From Astropecten irregularis (lineage: Eukaryota; Echinodermata; Asteroidea; Paxillosida; Astropectinidae), in contig OZ020258.1 in NCBI GenBank assembly GCA_963971285.1, positions 14,094,614 through 14,158,613 of the forward strand: a stretch of 64,000 nucleotides of DNA, in the 5' to 3' direction. Of the stretch, positions 10,480-21,658 are shown piece after piece; positions within the stretch are counted from its first letter, which is position 1; each line of letters opens with the position of its first letter. The notes under the pieces were generated by a model that ran no database searches, was not told the DNA's origin, and saw only the letters and a program-made list of their open reading frames with translations. Both the position numbers and the translations under genes were made by a program.

Positions 10480-12090
10480 GGTTTGGTGGGTTGAATACTG
10501 ATCAGAACTGTATGGAGAAAAGAGCCCGAGTACACCATCAAACAGCTTCCCAAAGAAAAAATATGAGCCACCACCTCTGAAAAGCGTAGTACGCCAAGAA
10601 ATCAGCCAACTGAAAATGAAAGTCACCAGGCATTGATGATATCCCAGCAGAGTTGATGGAAGGCAGTGGGGAAGAAGGTGTTGATGTCATGTGGCAACAA
10701 GATATATGGAGGCAAGTAGATTGGCCGGATGACTGGTGTAAAGCTGTTTTCATCCCAATACCAGAGGGTAATCTGAAGGAGTGCTCCAACCATAGAACCA
10801 TTAGCCTAACCAGCCATCCCAGCAAGGTGCTTCTGAAAATCATTAACAACAGTTTGACTCAGAAGAAAGTGAAATTTCGGTAGAGCAGGCAGGTTCTTCG
10901 GGCTGGTATAGGTACTAGAGACTAGATTGTAAACATGAGGAACATAATCTAGACATGCAGAGATCACAAAATGCCGTTATATCCCTGAAGTTCATAGATT
11001 ACAGCAAAGCATTTGACTGCGTCTCCCATCAAGATTTGTGGAACATTTTGCTGGAATTGGGATTTCCTAACCAGTGTACCTAATCAGCAAACTATACCAA
11101 GACAAGGAGTATACAGTAAGAACAAGCACGGTAGATTCCAACTGGTTTAGAAACGGGGGAGGATTCGGATAGGGCTTTACTCTGTCACCACATCTCTTTA
11201 ACATCTATGCCGAGATAATAATGACTGAAGCACTGGAAGGATTCCAAGGAAGTATTAAGATGGGCTGGCAACGCATAGCATATTTGCAATACGCAGATGA
11301 CACCACCCTTGTATGCAGTGCTCAGTAAAAATCAAATTTGGATCAACAATGGATCTCCTTGAAGCAGTGAATACAGCAAGTGCAAAACGGGGACTGATGC
11401 AGAACACCAAAAACACCAATTGATGAAGATGCTTAAGATCAAGACGAAGGTTTCATGCTAGATGGGAACTTCATAGAGGAGGTCACTAGTTACGAATTTC
11501 TAGGATCCATGATAAATACCAAAGGTGACTGCACCCAAGAAATAAAAAGGACAACCATTGCCCGAAACGTGCAAAACTGAATAAGATCTGGAAGAGCAAA
11601 GTACCAACAACACTGAAAATCCGACTTCTGAAGTCAACAGATTTTGCCGTGGCCACATATGGCTGTGAATCATGGACAATGAAGTAAAATGACAGAAAGA
11701 CCGTCCTTTGAGCTTTGGTGTTATCAGATAATTCTCTGAGTCCCTTGGACAGAGAAGAAAACCAATGCTTGGATCCTGGAGCAGATAGGGTCAGAGAAAA
11801 CACCCTTGTCTAATATCATTGCAAGAAAGCTATACTGTACATGTAATTGTATTTCGGGCATGCCACCAGACATGCCTGCCTTAAGAAGACTAAGATCGCC
11901 ATTCAAGGGACGATATGAGGGAAAAGGAAAAGGGTCCGGCAGCAAGCTGGTTGGATGACTTTAGGACACTGTGTACTAAACAGAGCATCATTGGTGCTAG
12001 TACCAGGATTGCTGCTGACCACACACGGTGTAGAGCTCTCACAAAGACCACACTGGCATATCTGTATGCAACTTGACATTAAGAAGAACT
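10480..12090 (+). pseudogene. dead LINE (non-LTR retrotransposon) reverse transcriptase
   Basis: Frame fragments give recognisable RT blocks in order: PGIDDIPAEL..EGVDVMW, WPDDWCKAVFIPIPEGNLKECSNHRTISL, FIDYSKAFDCVSHQDLW (motif A with the catalytic Asp), FTLSPHLFNIYAEII (motif B, with the Gln-Gly part mutated), and LQYADDTTLV (motif C). Frameshifts near 10623 and after 10880, plus stops, break the frame repeatedly. The 3' part (to about 12090) reads like the C-terminal tail of such elements. It lies inside the interval between the two duplicated IFIT-like exons, on the opposite strand. The clade is not resolved. Confidence 0.8.
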
Positions 12091-12144
12091 AAGAGTTATT
12101 CAAGACTTATTACTGTAGAATAAAATAAAAAAGTAAATGTTCAC

Positions 12145-12336
12145 CTCCAAAATTATCTCCAGTAGCTTCTTATCCCCTCGGATTCCCATATTCTTCAGTT
12201 CACGCTTGACTTTCCCTTTCCAATGCTCTCGTCCGTTCTTCTTCAGGATCTCTTCACCTGGATGCAAGTCTTTAAATGGGAATGACTTTGGTGACGAAGC
12301 TTCTTGTGGGTTCTGGGTTGTAGATTTTGTGGCCTC
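12145..12336 (-). CDS. paralogous exon of an IFIT-like gene (exon 3')
   Basis: The 192-nt minus-strand segment is bounded by an acceptor (TTGTATATAG before 12336) and a donor (GAG|GTGAAC after 12145). It encodes 64 residues (EATKSTTQNPQEASS.., GREHWKGKVKRELKNMGI.., KKLLEIILE) in phase 0 at both ends. It matches exon 3 of the adjacent gene (DKTKNRLKKEFRKVFRVNIEK..LFAQLLE) in length, basic mid-region and the L-L-E donor end. It lies downstream of the stop codon of that gene, so it is either an alternative exon or a remnant of a duplicated neighbour. Confidence 0.55.
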
Positions 12337-12712
12337 CTATATACAAGACGCAAAAGGAAATTATTATCGATATTTGTCGTCGGGTTGATGAAATTCTTAT
12401 GGTTGATGGAATGTATCAATCAACGTTATCGAATTGATTAAAACAATCAAATTAAATTAAATCCAATTAAATTAAAACAAAGGAAATGGATAGCCTGATG
12501 ATTAATACAGATAAGCCAAGAATTTGAAGCATTCTGCTGGAAACAGAAGATCCAACAAATAGTGCTTCACTTCTGGAAATTAAGGGTTTGGGGATCCTGG
12601 TGCTTCTATAATATGGATTTCATCCTCAAAACAGCAACTGTCCAAATTACGAGGGAAGTGCTGGTCAATTCATGTCCCAAGAATGAAACAATAATTATGC
12701 CAGAGCTGCAAG

Positions 12713-15700
12713 TTAGTGAACCGCAACCGATTCATTGACATGGCTATGGGTCAGGAGATGATCAGGGGATGAACTTATCCTAGCATTTCTTAATGGCACT
12801 ACGTCATGCTCTTTGGTCACCTGCTTCATAAGTGGAGTCAACGATGAAGCCAGCACGATGTCAACTTCTTCACAGGTGTCCTTGCAATGCTGCAGAACTT
12901 CCGGCGAGGTTGACGATTTGGTCCGTATTTTGGCAAGTTCTACTTGCAAGAGATGCTGACGCAGCTTCTTAAACAACTCCAAGTTGCCACGTGCCATGCT
13001 CATCACCTTGTCAACGTCAGTGGTACTTGACTCCCTTTTGCTACAAAGAATCCACGCCAACATCTGCAGGGAAAAAGGAATTAAATACCTTGCACTTAAA
13101 GTGACTGAAACCAAATGTTGAAGTATGCTTTGAAAAAGAAAGACAAATTAAGACAACAGTCTGAACCATACGGTGAAACAGGTAGGCCTAAATAAGAAAA
13201 AAATAATAGTCTTGCAAATGATGAAAATCTATTTATTGAATAGAAAAGAGAGGTATGATCCGTAAATCCGTAAGTGAAACAGGTTAAAGGTAATATCATA
13301 CTTTGGTTTTTGTCAGAGAAAAACAGATTCATGGGCAAAAATATCTTTTAAAGATCAAAAAGATTTTCTGTCTTTGTTTTACTAATTTCTGGATAAATAC
13401 ACCATTTCAGACGAAAAAAAAAATAACGGTATGCTTCTACCAGCACCATCTTCATACCCTGTAAGTTAAAAGTAAATATGTGAAGATTTCTGTTTCGGTT
13501 TCTTGCCAAAGTATGAAACTAACTTTAAGTTGTATTGAACATCCTTATGCAAGGAATTGAGATCTGTTTGGATACAGATGGTAAGAACAAAATTACCTCG
13601 AGAAGTTTCCATGTTTCACTGAAGTAGCTGCTATCTCCTAGAAGTTCCAGGAGCTCATCGGCCTTTTCATGGCGCCCGTGTTGAATCTCGGCCAGCAGCT
13701 TGTGCTGTCGATCTTTTAGAGTCATGGCATCCTTGAAAAACTGACATATCTCTTCAACTTTGTTCGTGCACCGACGAGCGAGTTGCACGGGGTCCTTGTC
13801 TATGGCCTTGATTAAATCAAGGCCTGAGCCACAGTGTTTTACGGTGTTCACTACGTCCCACAAGTTTTGGATGTACACATTTTGGGAGTTGTATGCCGGT
13901 TGCATCTAATGAATATGAAAACAAATATCCATTCAATAGAGCAACATTCAAACGGGAAGGCCAAATCCTTGAAAGTTTTAAAATAAAATAAGATTGTGAA
14001 ATTTATTGAGTATGTGTATCCGAATTAAAATGTCATTTTCTAGATGGCTGCAATTGCTATAATTTGTTGCGTTGACGAGCATTCTTGAACATCATTCATG
14101 TAATTGTAAATAAAAGAGACACATTGGATTGGAAATAGATGTAGTAGATTGGTGCTAATATTAGCTTTGTTCAACAGTAAGCTTTTAGGTTCAAAGTTGA
14201 CTATTTTGTTTTAAATCAATGCCAGTTAAATGTATTCCACTTTACGGAAATGTATACTAGCTATTGCTTACCTCAAGGAGTTGAGCGAAAAGCTTTGGAT
14301 AGCACTTTTCAATATTGACTCTGAAGACCTTCCGGAACTCTTTTTTCAGACGATTCTTTGTTTTGTCTTTGATGTCATTTGAAGTGCTTCCTCCTGAGGA
14401 ATTGTTCGAGTTCTCCGTCTCTCTTCGGATAAGGGGGAAGTATACCTGTATCATCTTGTCTTCCTGAATTTCCAGCACTTTCTTCTGCAAAGACAAATAA
14501 GTCATGTTAGTGCACTTTCTCATCTGCATTTTGAAAACGTCTAGATGATCGGAATGAATGATCTCTTCTAAAGATACATGATCAAAAGATGTACAAGTTA
14601 ATCGAAGTCCACCACGCATAGTCAATTAGGTGCTTTGAAATACAGTGATACAAGTTATGCTTAGAGTTAGGAGGGCCTTACGTTTACATCCTAGCAGGAT
14701 CTTTCTAAAGGCTAAAGAGAAAGACTTTAAGAAAAACATTGCTACAATCAAAACGTCTGTTCATATTTTGATTTGTCATGAAAGAAAAACAAACCTGTGC
14801 AATTTTCAGCTCAAATTGTTACGCCAAATTGTAAGGTAAATGTAATTGTGGGGTTTTGATTTTGGAGATAAAAACAGTTTTCGGTCTTATGTTTTTACCA
14901 ATTTCTGGATAAATATAGCATTTTAGGGAGAAATATCTGTGGACATTTCTGTTTTGGTTTCGTAACAAAGTATGATAGGTCCTTTAAGCATTATATAAGT
15001 AAAGTCATTATTTTGGTTAATAAACAGTTTGCAGCAGTTTATTACTTGTATTGATAAGTAACATTATGCATACCAGGAAGTTTCTATACATGTAGTCTAG
15101 AAGGGGGCGCTGTTTTTCACAGCTATCAACAGCTGCGTCTATGACGTCATCGGATAGGTCACAAGGATTGTCCATATCCCTGCCGGTCAGCGTTAGATCA
15201 CCATTTTCATATGATTCTTGAAGAATAAGTCTCTCCATGGTGAAATGCTTTTTCCAAGCACGTTTGAAGAAACTTTTCTGGCACAAGATTCTTTTAACGT
15301 CTTGCTTGATCGATGCGGCATTTACTGCTGTCGAATCGTCATCTCTATCCTGGAAGTTGATGCCACCTGAGAAGCTGAGTGGTTTAAAATCCCGGTGAAG
15401 ATAATTAAGACTCTTCTGCGAACAGCACACATCTATTTCCGCAAGACTCTACAAGCAGGAAAAAAAGAGTACCATGGAATAAATTCCAAATTAAAATGAG
15501 CCAATCTGTCATATCATACTGCTGGAATGGACTTGTCATCATTCTTTATGGTCACTGTATAAGTTGTTATTATTGCTTTTATCCGACCTTGTAAAGATCA
15601 TTTCAATTATTATTTGTTGATACAGCATACCAATCTTAAGGCCGAAAGCTTTAATTTGACGTAATACAAGGCATGAACCATAGAGCTATATTAAAATTAC

Positions 15701-17904
15701 TAGAGCGCTAGCTCCGCGTTCTCCGTGCGTAGACGCTTTGAAGCCGTCCTGGGCGCAATCATTTTGAATTTGTGTGCGTGTCTGTAGAACAAGAAAACTT
15801 TGACTGGAATACCTTTCGAAGAGTGTTATCTATATGCAACGTACAAGTACGCACGAACGGTACCGGAAGCGCGTCTTGATGACGCATGCAATCTTTGCGT
15901 GTCTGACGTGCAGCGCGTGTGCGCGCACTGCGCAAAATGACACACTCATTTACCGAAGGTGCGTCGGATTTTGGGCGCATTGGACTTCTATAACGCACCT
16001 GTATAGAACACAACGCAGATATGCAAATGAACGTACAAAAAACGTACACAATTTTGTGTTTTCCATAGGTGTGTGCATAAACATGGATGCGCTCAGCAGG
16101 CGTCACTTTGTACACGGAGCTAGCGCTCTAGTGATTGTAATATAGCTCTATGGCAAGAACCCGACCCACGGTGGCCCACACACCCCAAGCTACGCTGCTT
16201 GTATCGTACCTGCAGGAACTTCCACCTTGAAGTAACTCGGATGTGGCTAAGATCAATTAGTCTCAGCATCTCCAAACAGGCGACTAGGCTGCCACACCTG
16301 ATTGCTTCTCTATATGCTTTGATGCAGTCAGCTTCCAGTGGTATCCCATGTTCTTCTTCATCACTGCCTCTATTTATCCTCAGCTGATTATGTGCTGTGG
16401 CTAAAGCGATATTAGCCCGCGGACTTAAGACGTTTTCCATAGCCTTGGCGAAACACCGAGAAGCTTCTTGAAGAGAATTCTGATTACGAGCTTGCACGTT
16501 CATCTGGAGACACCTTTTTAGGTCTGTCTGTGCAAGGTAGTGTGGAATACGCTGATCGGTGGACTCGTTAAGATTACCGTGGGTTAAACAGTCTTCCGTT
16601 TGCCGCTTTGCATTTACTTTCACGCGCCAATCACCTGATTTTGAATCTTGATACTCAAACGATGAAGCAATGCTCATTATTCTATGCAACATACTCCACC
16701 GTGATTCTGATGTTGGATCGTGACGTTCTAGGAAACCAGCATAATGCTGGAAAAGTGTCAGTTTGTTCTCGTCGGTTAGTTGTTCAGATCTCAGCAACAT
16801 ATCTTCATACCACGTCTTTGCATCATCGATTCTTCCAAGATGCTCCAATACACGGGCCTTGTTTCGTCCAGCATGTGCATGCCACTTTATTTTTAGGCAG
16901 CTCTCTATGCACTTCAGAGCTTCCTCATTCCATTTTTTCTTCTCATCCCCGTCAGTTCTTTTGCCGCGACGAATATAAGACAGGCCAAGCTGATACCAAC
17001 TTTTAAAACAACGAGGCCGTTGATCAATGTTTCGTTGTAGGACTTCCTCTGACTTCTCAAACCTCTGGATATCCCTGTAGTGTTGGGCCAAATTCTGGCC
17101 AACTTTTAGCACGTCAAGTCTTTTCTCGTACGCTTCCTCCAAGTACTGGAGACCCTCCTCCTTGTCGGAGGGGCGCCTCACTAAGTTCAGTCCAAGATAA
17201 GATTTGGCAAGTTGGTACTCATCATTAACTTCCAAAATCCGTCTCAAATATTGTTCATCTTTATCCATCCAGTATCTGGCAGTCTCGTCCATTTGATCGT
17301 ACGTGAGGCCTCTTATTCCTTCAGTGTTCAGCTTTCTCCTATACATAAGAGCAGCCCCAAAGAGGAAACCAATGTTATTTGGAAATTGTTTGAGGGCTGC
17401 TTCAAATAGTGTTCCAGCGGTATCCGCAAACGTGGGTCCATAGCGCTGGAAAGCACAAGCTTTCACTGCATTGATAACGCATCGGTCTGCATCATCTAAT
17501 TCCAAGTCTTCGTGTTCACTTCGCAGGCGCCTCACCTCTTCTCCGTTTTTCGTTTTGTCCTCGATCCACATGCGATTCAGCAATGCCACACTTCTGTAGC
17601 CCTTCTGTAACTGTGGCTCCGCCTTAGCTATGCATTCGTCTGCTTCATTTAGAAATTTCCGCGCCTTCTTCACATTCCACTGACCACATTCATCGCATAC
17701 CTCCAGGTATGACATGAAAAGAAGGCCTTCTACTCGTAACAAGTTTGGTTTCTCTTGTAAATCCCGATCAATAACGTTTATAACTCTCTTAAAGTCGATC
17801 ACAACCCCAGCTTTCCACATCCAAGTAAAGTGACATGGTTGCTCCTTCCAGTTGAAGGGCGTTTTTGCTTGAGTAGTCCTACTAGGGCTAGCAGCAGATG
17901 CCAT
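12713..17904 (-). CDS. IFIT-like tetratricopeptide-repeat gene 1 (five exons)
   Basis: Proposed coding exons on the minus strand are 17904-16210, 15448-15074, 14484-14272, 13905-13597 and 13063-12713. They sum to 2,943 nt (980 residues), every junction has GT/AG, and all introns are phase 0. Exon 1 (565 codons) carries the TPR superhelix. It opens with the CHFTW signature near residue 25 and has helix pairs such as 'SYLGLNLVRRPSDKEEGLQYLEEAYEK' (split here as SYLGLNLVRRPSDKE / EGLQYLEEAYEK) and 'SWYQLGLSYIRRG'. These resemble vertebrate interferon-induced IFIT proteins, which bind non-self RNA; RNA binding here is inference. The C-terminal exons 2-5 encode helical, charged segments without a domain I can name. 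The start at 17904 (MASAAS) is chosen because it matches the paralogue at 60779 and follows a possible acceptor (GCCAATACAG). Compared with that paralogue, exon 1 lacks two internal segments. Introns hold MITEs. Likely cytoplasmic. Confidence 0.8.
13288..13524. mobile_element. TTAA-flanked MITE in the last intron of IFIT-like gene 1
   Basis: The element is flanked by TTAA on both sides (13284-13287 and 13525-13528). Its ends are inverted: AGGTAATATCATACTTTGG on the left, and CCAAAGTATGAAACTAACT on the right. The interior matches the dispersed family at 34857-35163 in reverse orientation ('tttctggataaatacacca', 'accagcaccatcttcatac'). TTAA duplication points to a piggyBac- or Kolobok-type mover. 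It sits between exons 4 and 5 and does not touch the splice sites. Confidence 0.75.
14860..14983. repeat. partial TTAA-family MITE in intron 2 of IFIT-like gene 1
   Basis: The right end (AACAAAGTATGATAGGTCCT followed by TTAA at 14984-14987) and the phrase 'tttctggataaatatagca' match the same family as the neighbouring 13288-13524 element. The left boundary is uncertain, so this is called partial. Confidence 0.5.
15678..16153. mobile_element. MITE with ~38-bp inverted ends in intron 1 of IFIT-like gene 1
   Basis: The left end (CCATAGAGCTATATTA..ACTAGAGCGCTAGCTCCG) is repeated inverted at the right end (CGGAGCTAGCGCTCTAGT..TATAGCTCTATGG). The corresponding intron of the paralogue (62615-63060) aligns on both sides of this site ('tgtcaaaataaggctttt', 'gattggtatactgcat') but lacks the element. 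Insertion therefore came after the genes duplicated. A TA duplication within the CCATAGAG end is possible (Tc1/mariner type) but not proven. ORFs inside it are not genes. Confidence 0.8.
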
Positions 17905-18062
17905 CTTCTCCTTCGTTTCTTTCTGTATTGGCAAGGCGAATAATAAAAATGAGAATCGACGCGTTATTAACTTAGCTTTAAAAGCAGCATGACTACTTTG
18001 GCCTTATCAGGTAAATGCACCGTGCCCTCTGTCTTTTTCTCTTCTTTTATCCTACCATTTTC
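17905..18062 (-). promoter_or_regulatory. conserved 5' flank of IFIT-like gene 1
   Basis: Read on the minus strand, this flank shares blocks with 60650-60778 upstream of the second gene. They include AAAGACAGAGGGCAC, TGATAAGGC(C/T)AAAGTA, and GCCAAT(A/G)CAGAAAGAAACG running into the start codon. The last block looks like a splice acceptor, so the 5'UTR may be spliced. The shared part stops where the Helitron-like element at 18084 begins. I infer a common promoter or 5'UTR; no interferon-type element is proven. Confidence 0.5.
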
Positions 18063-18083
18063 TCTTACATTGGCAATGTTTTA

Positions 18084-18216
18084 GGTGTTCGGGTTCAGTT
18101 CGAACACCAGTTATTATATGTCCTTGTATGAGGGGCGATTGATCACATGCGTAACATATCCACTACGAAATCATACCCTGAACACCTAGTGTAATTCCCA
18201 CAATCACATATCTAGT
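18084..18216 (+). mobile_element. minimal Helitron-like element (~133 bp)
   Basis: The element begins with a palindrome (GGTGTTCG..CGAACACC, 18084-18108). It ends with CTGAACACCTAGTG, an imperfect hairpin (TGTAATT/AATCACA region) and ATCTAGT at 18212-18216. The inverted arm GAACACC is thus present at both ends, followed by hairpin plus CTAGT. The same layout is seen in the larger units, here with almost nothing in between. A related 3' half lies at 34295-34415. Confidence 0.6.
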
Positions 18217-18217
18217 T

Positions 18218-18337
18218 AGCTGTTTCGCATGCAGCGGAACAGCTATTTTTTTTGTTATTTTTTGGCTTTTTCGCGGAAGCGAAAAGCCTTTGTTTTTGTT
18301 CTGTTTTTTTTTGCTTTTTCGCGCAAGCGAAAAGCCT
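18218..18337. repeat. three 5' palindromes of the Helitron-like array
   Basis: These are AGCTGTTTCGC..GCGGAACAGCT at 18218-18244, and GGCTTTTTCGC..GCGAAAAGCC at 18264-18288 and 18313-18337. The last two are each followed by TTTGTTTTTGTTCTG and poly-T. The first arm reappears at the 3' end of the unit ending at 21812 (GCGAAACAGCT), so 5' and 3' ends share an inverted arm. Confidence 0.7.
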
Positions 18338-18499
18338 TTGTTTTTGTTCTGTTTTTTTTTTCTTCCTCATCTTCCGCCAAAATCCCATAGACTTTACACG
18401 GGGGGTTTTCTAGACCCCACTTTGGTAATTTATAAACAGTCGATCTTAACCAAACCTGGTCTGAAGGAAGTCCATATAGGGTAGTTGTCTCCCGAAACT

Positions 18500-18960
18500 T
18501 TTCGCTATCATGACGTCATCAGGTGTCATGTGACAGTGTCTTAAAGGGGCAAAGTTCAGACATCAATTATGAACGAACCCTAAGTCCGATTAAGTTGAAA
18601 CTTGGTATGTATCTAAGTCGGGAAGTGTTATATCGAAAACTTGCAATGACGTCATCATGACGTCATTCCCTGATTTTTTTTATGATTTATTGAAATTTTG
18701 GGTCATTAAAGTTCGTTTAACGATATCTAGTAAACGAAACAAGATATTTTTGAATTTCTTTTTGATAATTCTTCAGCATACAACATATATGAACACTGCA
18801 TAGACAAAAATTCTGTGACGTCATCATGACGTCATAAAAAATGCGATTTTTATAACACATAGTAGGAACGGCCGATCGCCTCGAAAATTGGTAGGTGGGA
18901 GAAATAGAGGTTGGGGATTGTAATTATGAAGTTATGTCAAGACAGCGTAATCATTTGATT
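18500..18960. promoter_or_regulatory. cluster of paired TGACGTCA (CRE-like) palindromes
   Basis: TGACGTCATCATGACGTCA occurs twice here (near 18650 and 18818) in addition to single TGACGTCA sites. Similar pairs recur at about 20851, 21960, 22225, 22940, 23090 and 23634 in other units. TGACGTCA is the CREB/ATF consensus. Whether these are functional sites or part of the element's replication machinery is unknown. Confidence 0.45.
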
Positions 18961-19309
18961 GTTTATGATTTTTTAAAATCTTGTTCACGCTAGCCCATTA
19001 ACTTGTACAGAGCTAGCTCTGTACGTAAATTGGTAATTTAAATGCCAGGCGCGCGCACGAGTTAGATTGCCTGGGTTATAAATGCCGTATTCACCTTCAC
19101 TTCCTTGTCATAGTTGCTAGCGTAAATGCTGTTTTGACAAGACAACCACGCATGCGCAACAATTTACTTAGACCGCTTTCAATAAGTAATGCATGGCGCC
19201 CTCTTTGGATTAAAACAAGAAACTGCGGTGGTGTCAGTATGTTATTTTAAAAATCAACAAAAAATCAACGGTTTAAGATATTAAGTTGATTCTTTCAATT
19301 TACTAAACG

Positions 19310-19600
19310 TGATTGTTAGGCAGGGTCTTTCTTAGAGGCACATTGATTGACATCTGTAACCTCTACTTCCGGTCAAACAGGAAGTAGGTCCTCATTTAAA
19401 AGTGGTAAGAGATTTAATCATGATTCTTTCACCAAAGGTCAATGTTAGGCAAGGTCTTTTCATTTGTGTAACATTGCTTGACCTTTGTGACCTCTACTTC
19501 CGGTCAAACAGGAAGTAGCTCCTCATTTAAAAGTGGTAAGAGCTAGGATCATGATTCTTTCACCAAAAGTCAATGTTAGGCAAGGTCTTTCTTTGAGACA
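19310..19600. repeat. 130-bp tandem repeat, about two units
   Basis: Units carry TGACCTCTACTTCCGGTCAA, ACAGGAAGTAG and 'gattctttcaccaaa..gttaggcaaggtcttt'. Followed by the 3' end of the unit (hairpin and CTAGT at 19679). Confidence 0.75.
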
Positions 19601-19929
19601 CAATTCTTATTGATACGCAATTTATATCATAATTATTCGGAAAAGCCTTATGTGCTGAATTTTCAACAGCCATAAACTCTAGTTTCTTCTTCCTCCTCCT
19701 CTTCTGCCAAAATCCCATAGACTTTACACAGTGGTTTTCTATACCCCACTTTGGTCACTTTGAAACTGCCGATCTTAACCAAACTTGGTCTGAAGGAAGT
19801 CCATATAGGATAGTTGTCTCCCGAAACTTTTCGCCATGATGACGTCATCAGGTGTCATGTGACCAATGATTTGAATTTAATAATCAAAATCTTCAAAAAT
19901 CAACAAAAAATCAACGGTTTGAAATATTA

Positions 19930-20335
19930 AGTTGATTCTTTCACCAAAAGTGATTGTTAGGCAGGATCTTTCTTTGTGACACACTGATTGACCTCTTTGA
20001 CCTCTACTTCCGGTCAAACAGGAAGTAGCTCCTCATTTAAAGGTGGTAAGAGCTACGATCATGATTCTTTCACCAAAGGTCAATATTAGGCAGGGTCTTT
20101 CATTGTTACACATTACTTGACCTCTTTAACCTCTACTTCCGGTCAAACCGGAAGTAGCTTCTCATTTAAAAGTGGTAGGAGCTGGGATCATGATTCTTTC
20201 ATCAAAAGTGAATGTTAGGAAAGGTCTTTCTTTGTGACACAATGCTTGACCTCTGTGACCTCTACTTCCGGTCAAACAGAAAGTAGCTCCTCATTCCAAA
20301 GTGGTAAGATCTAGGATTATGATTCTTTTTTCAAC
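19930..20335. repeat. 130-bp tandem repeat, about three units
   Basis: The same family as above, somewhat diverged (one unit has AACCGGAAGT in place of AACAGGAAGT). It precedes the hairpin and CTAGT at 20445. Confidence 0.75.
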
Positions 20336-21274
20336 TTGTCCATTTAGGGATTCCTTTCTTTGTATAACAGTTTATATTTGTAGTTCAATTTATAATATCA
20401 TATGCGGAAAAGCCCTATGTGCTGTTTGCAACAGCCATAGATGTCTAGTTTTTTTTCTTCTTTTTTTAGCTGTTTCGCATGCAGCGGAACAGCTTTTGTT
20501 TTCGTTGTTTTCTTTTTTTTCCCACTTTTCCACTTAGTGTCCCGCGTACGTACGTCATCGTGACGTCATCACGTGCACAATTACACAAAAAGTGAAAATT
20601 TTAGGGCTCTTTTTCTCCGGAACGGCAAGTCCGATGCAACTCAAACTTGGTATGTAAGTATATGGGGACGTGTTTTAGACAAAAATTGCAGTCACGTGTT
20701 GATGACGTCATCATGTGATTTTATACGAATTATTCAATTTTTTGACCTTTTCTGTATATTTCATGAACGACAAATGGTATTTTCGAAATTTTTTCTGCAA
20801 AATGTTTGTTAGGCTATAGGCACATGCCACTAAATACCAAAAAGTTGTGACGTCATGATGACGTCATCAAAAAGCCGATTTTCAGATTAACATATAAGGG
20901 AATATCCGATGGTGATGAAACTTGGTGGGTAGGCAGGGAGTGATACTAGTATCTTAAATGTGAAGTGACGCCACGATGACGTCATCGATTGAATTTGTAT
21001 TGATTTTTTCTTTAATCATTAATTTTGCCATTTTGAGTCAAACATAACACAAAACACGGACCTTGGAAATTCTTGGACAGCTGATATGGCTATCCATAGT
21101 AGTGGGCCAATTGTGTACATGTAAACGTAGTACAACGAGCTAGAAAATCAGTCATTTTGCTGTTTCCACCGCCCATGCACAACCATACATACTTTGCGCG
21201 CTGGCCTATATAGTAGACTATGCCATTTCTGTGTTTCTCATGGTCGTGTGTATGTACATGTATCTATATGTATA

Positions 21275-21658
21275 TTAAAGGGATTGCATACGTTTGGTAA
21301 TTTGAGAGTAATGTTTGTTTCAAACCAATATAATTGTTTATATATACCATGAAACTAACCTGTGAAAGTTTCAATTAAAAAGGTGGTAGCATTTTTGAGA
21401 TTTTGGCGACAAACTAGAGCGGTTAATTCACGCCAGATAACAGTAAGTCAATAGCTGAGAAGCGTTACGGCCATAACGCTTCTCAGATTCATAATTTTTG
21501 GAGATAAAAAGTGACATATTTTTCCATAACCGCGGTACTTCGAATTGAACGTTTCTCAATATGCATTATACTATCCAAAGCAGCTGTGCTTCTCACCAAG
21601 TAAGTTTTTATTTCCATAAATTTTCAGAGTCATTACCAAACGTATGCAATGCCTTTAA
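21275..21658. mobile_element. TTAA-flanked 376-bp MITE, copy a
   Basis: The element at 21279-21654 is flanked by TTAA (21275-21278, 21655-21658). Inverted ends are AGGGATTGCATACGTTTGGT and ACCAAACGTATGCAATGCCT. It is nearly identical to the copy at 23158-23533, also 376 bp. It contains an internal palindrome 'gagaagcgtta-cggcc-ataacgcttctc'. TTAA duplication suggests a piggyBac- or Kolobok-mobilised family. Confidence 0.88.
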
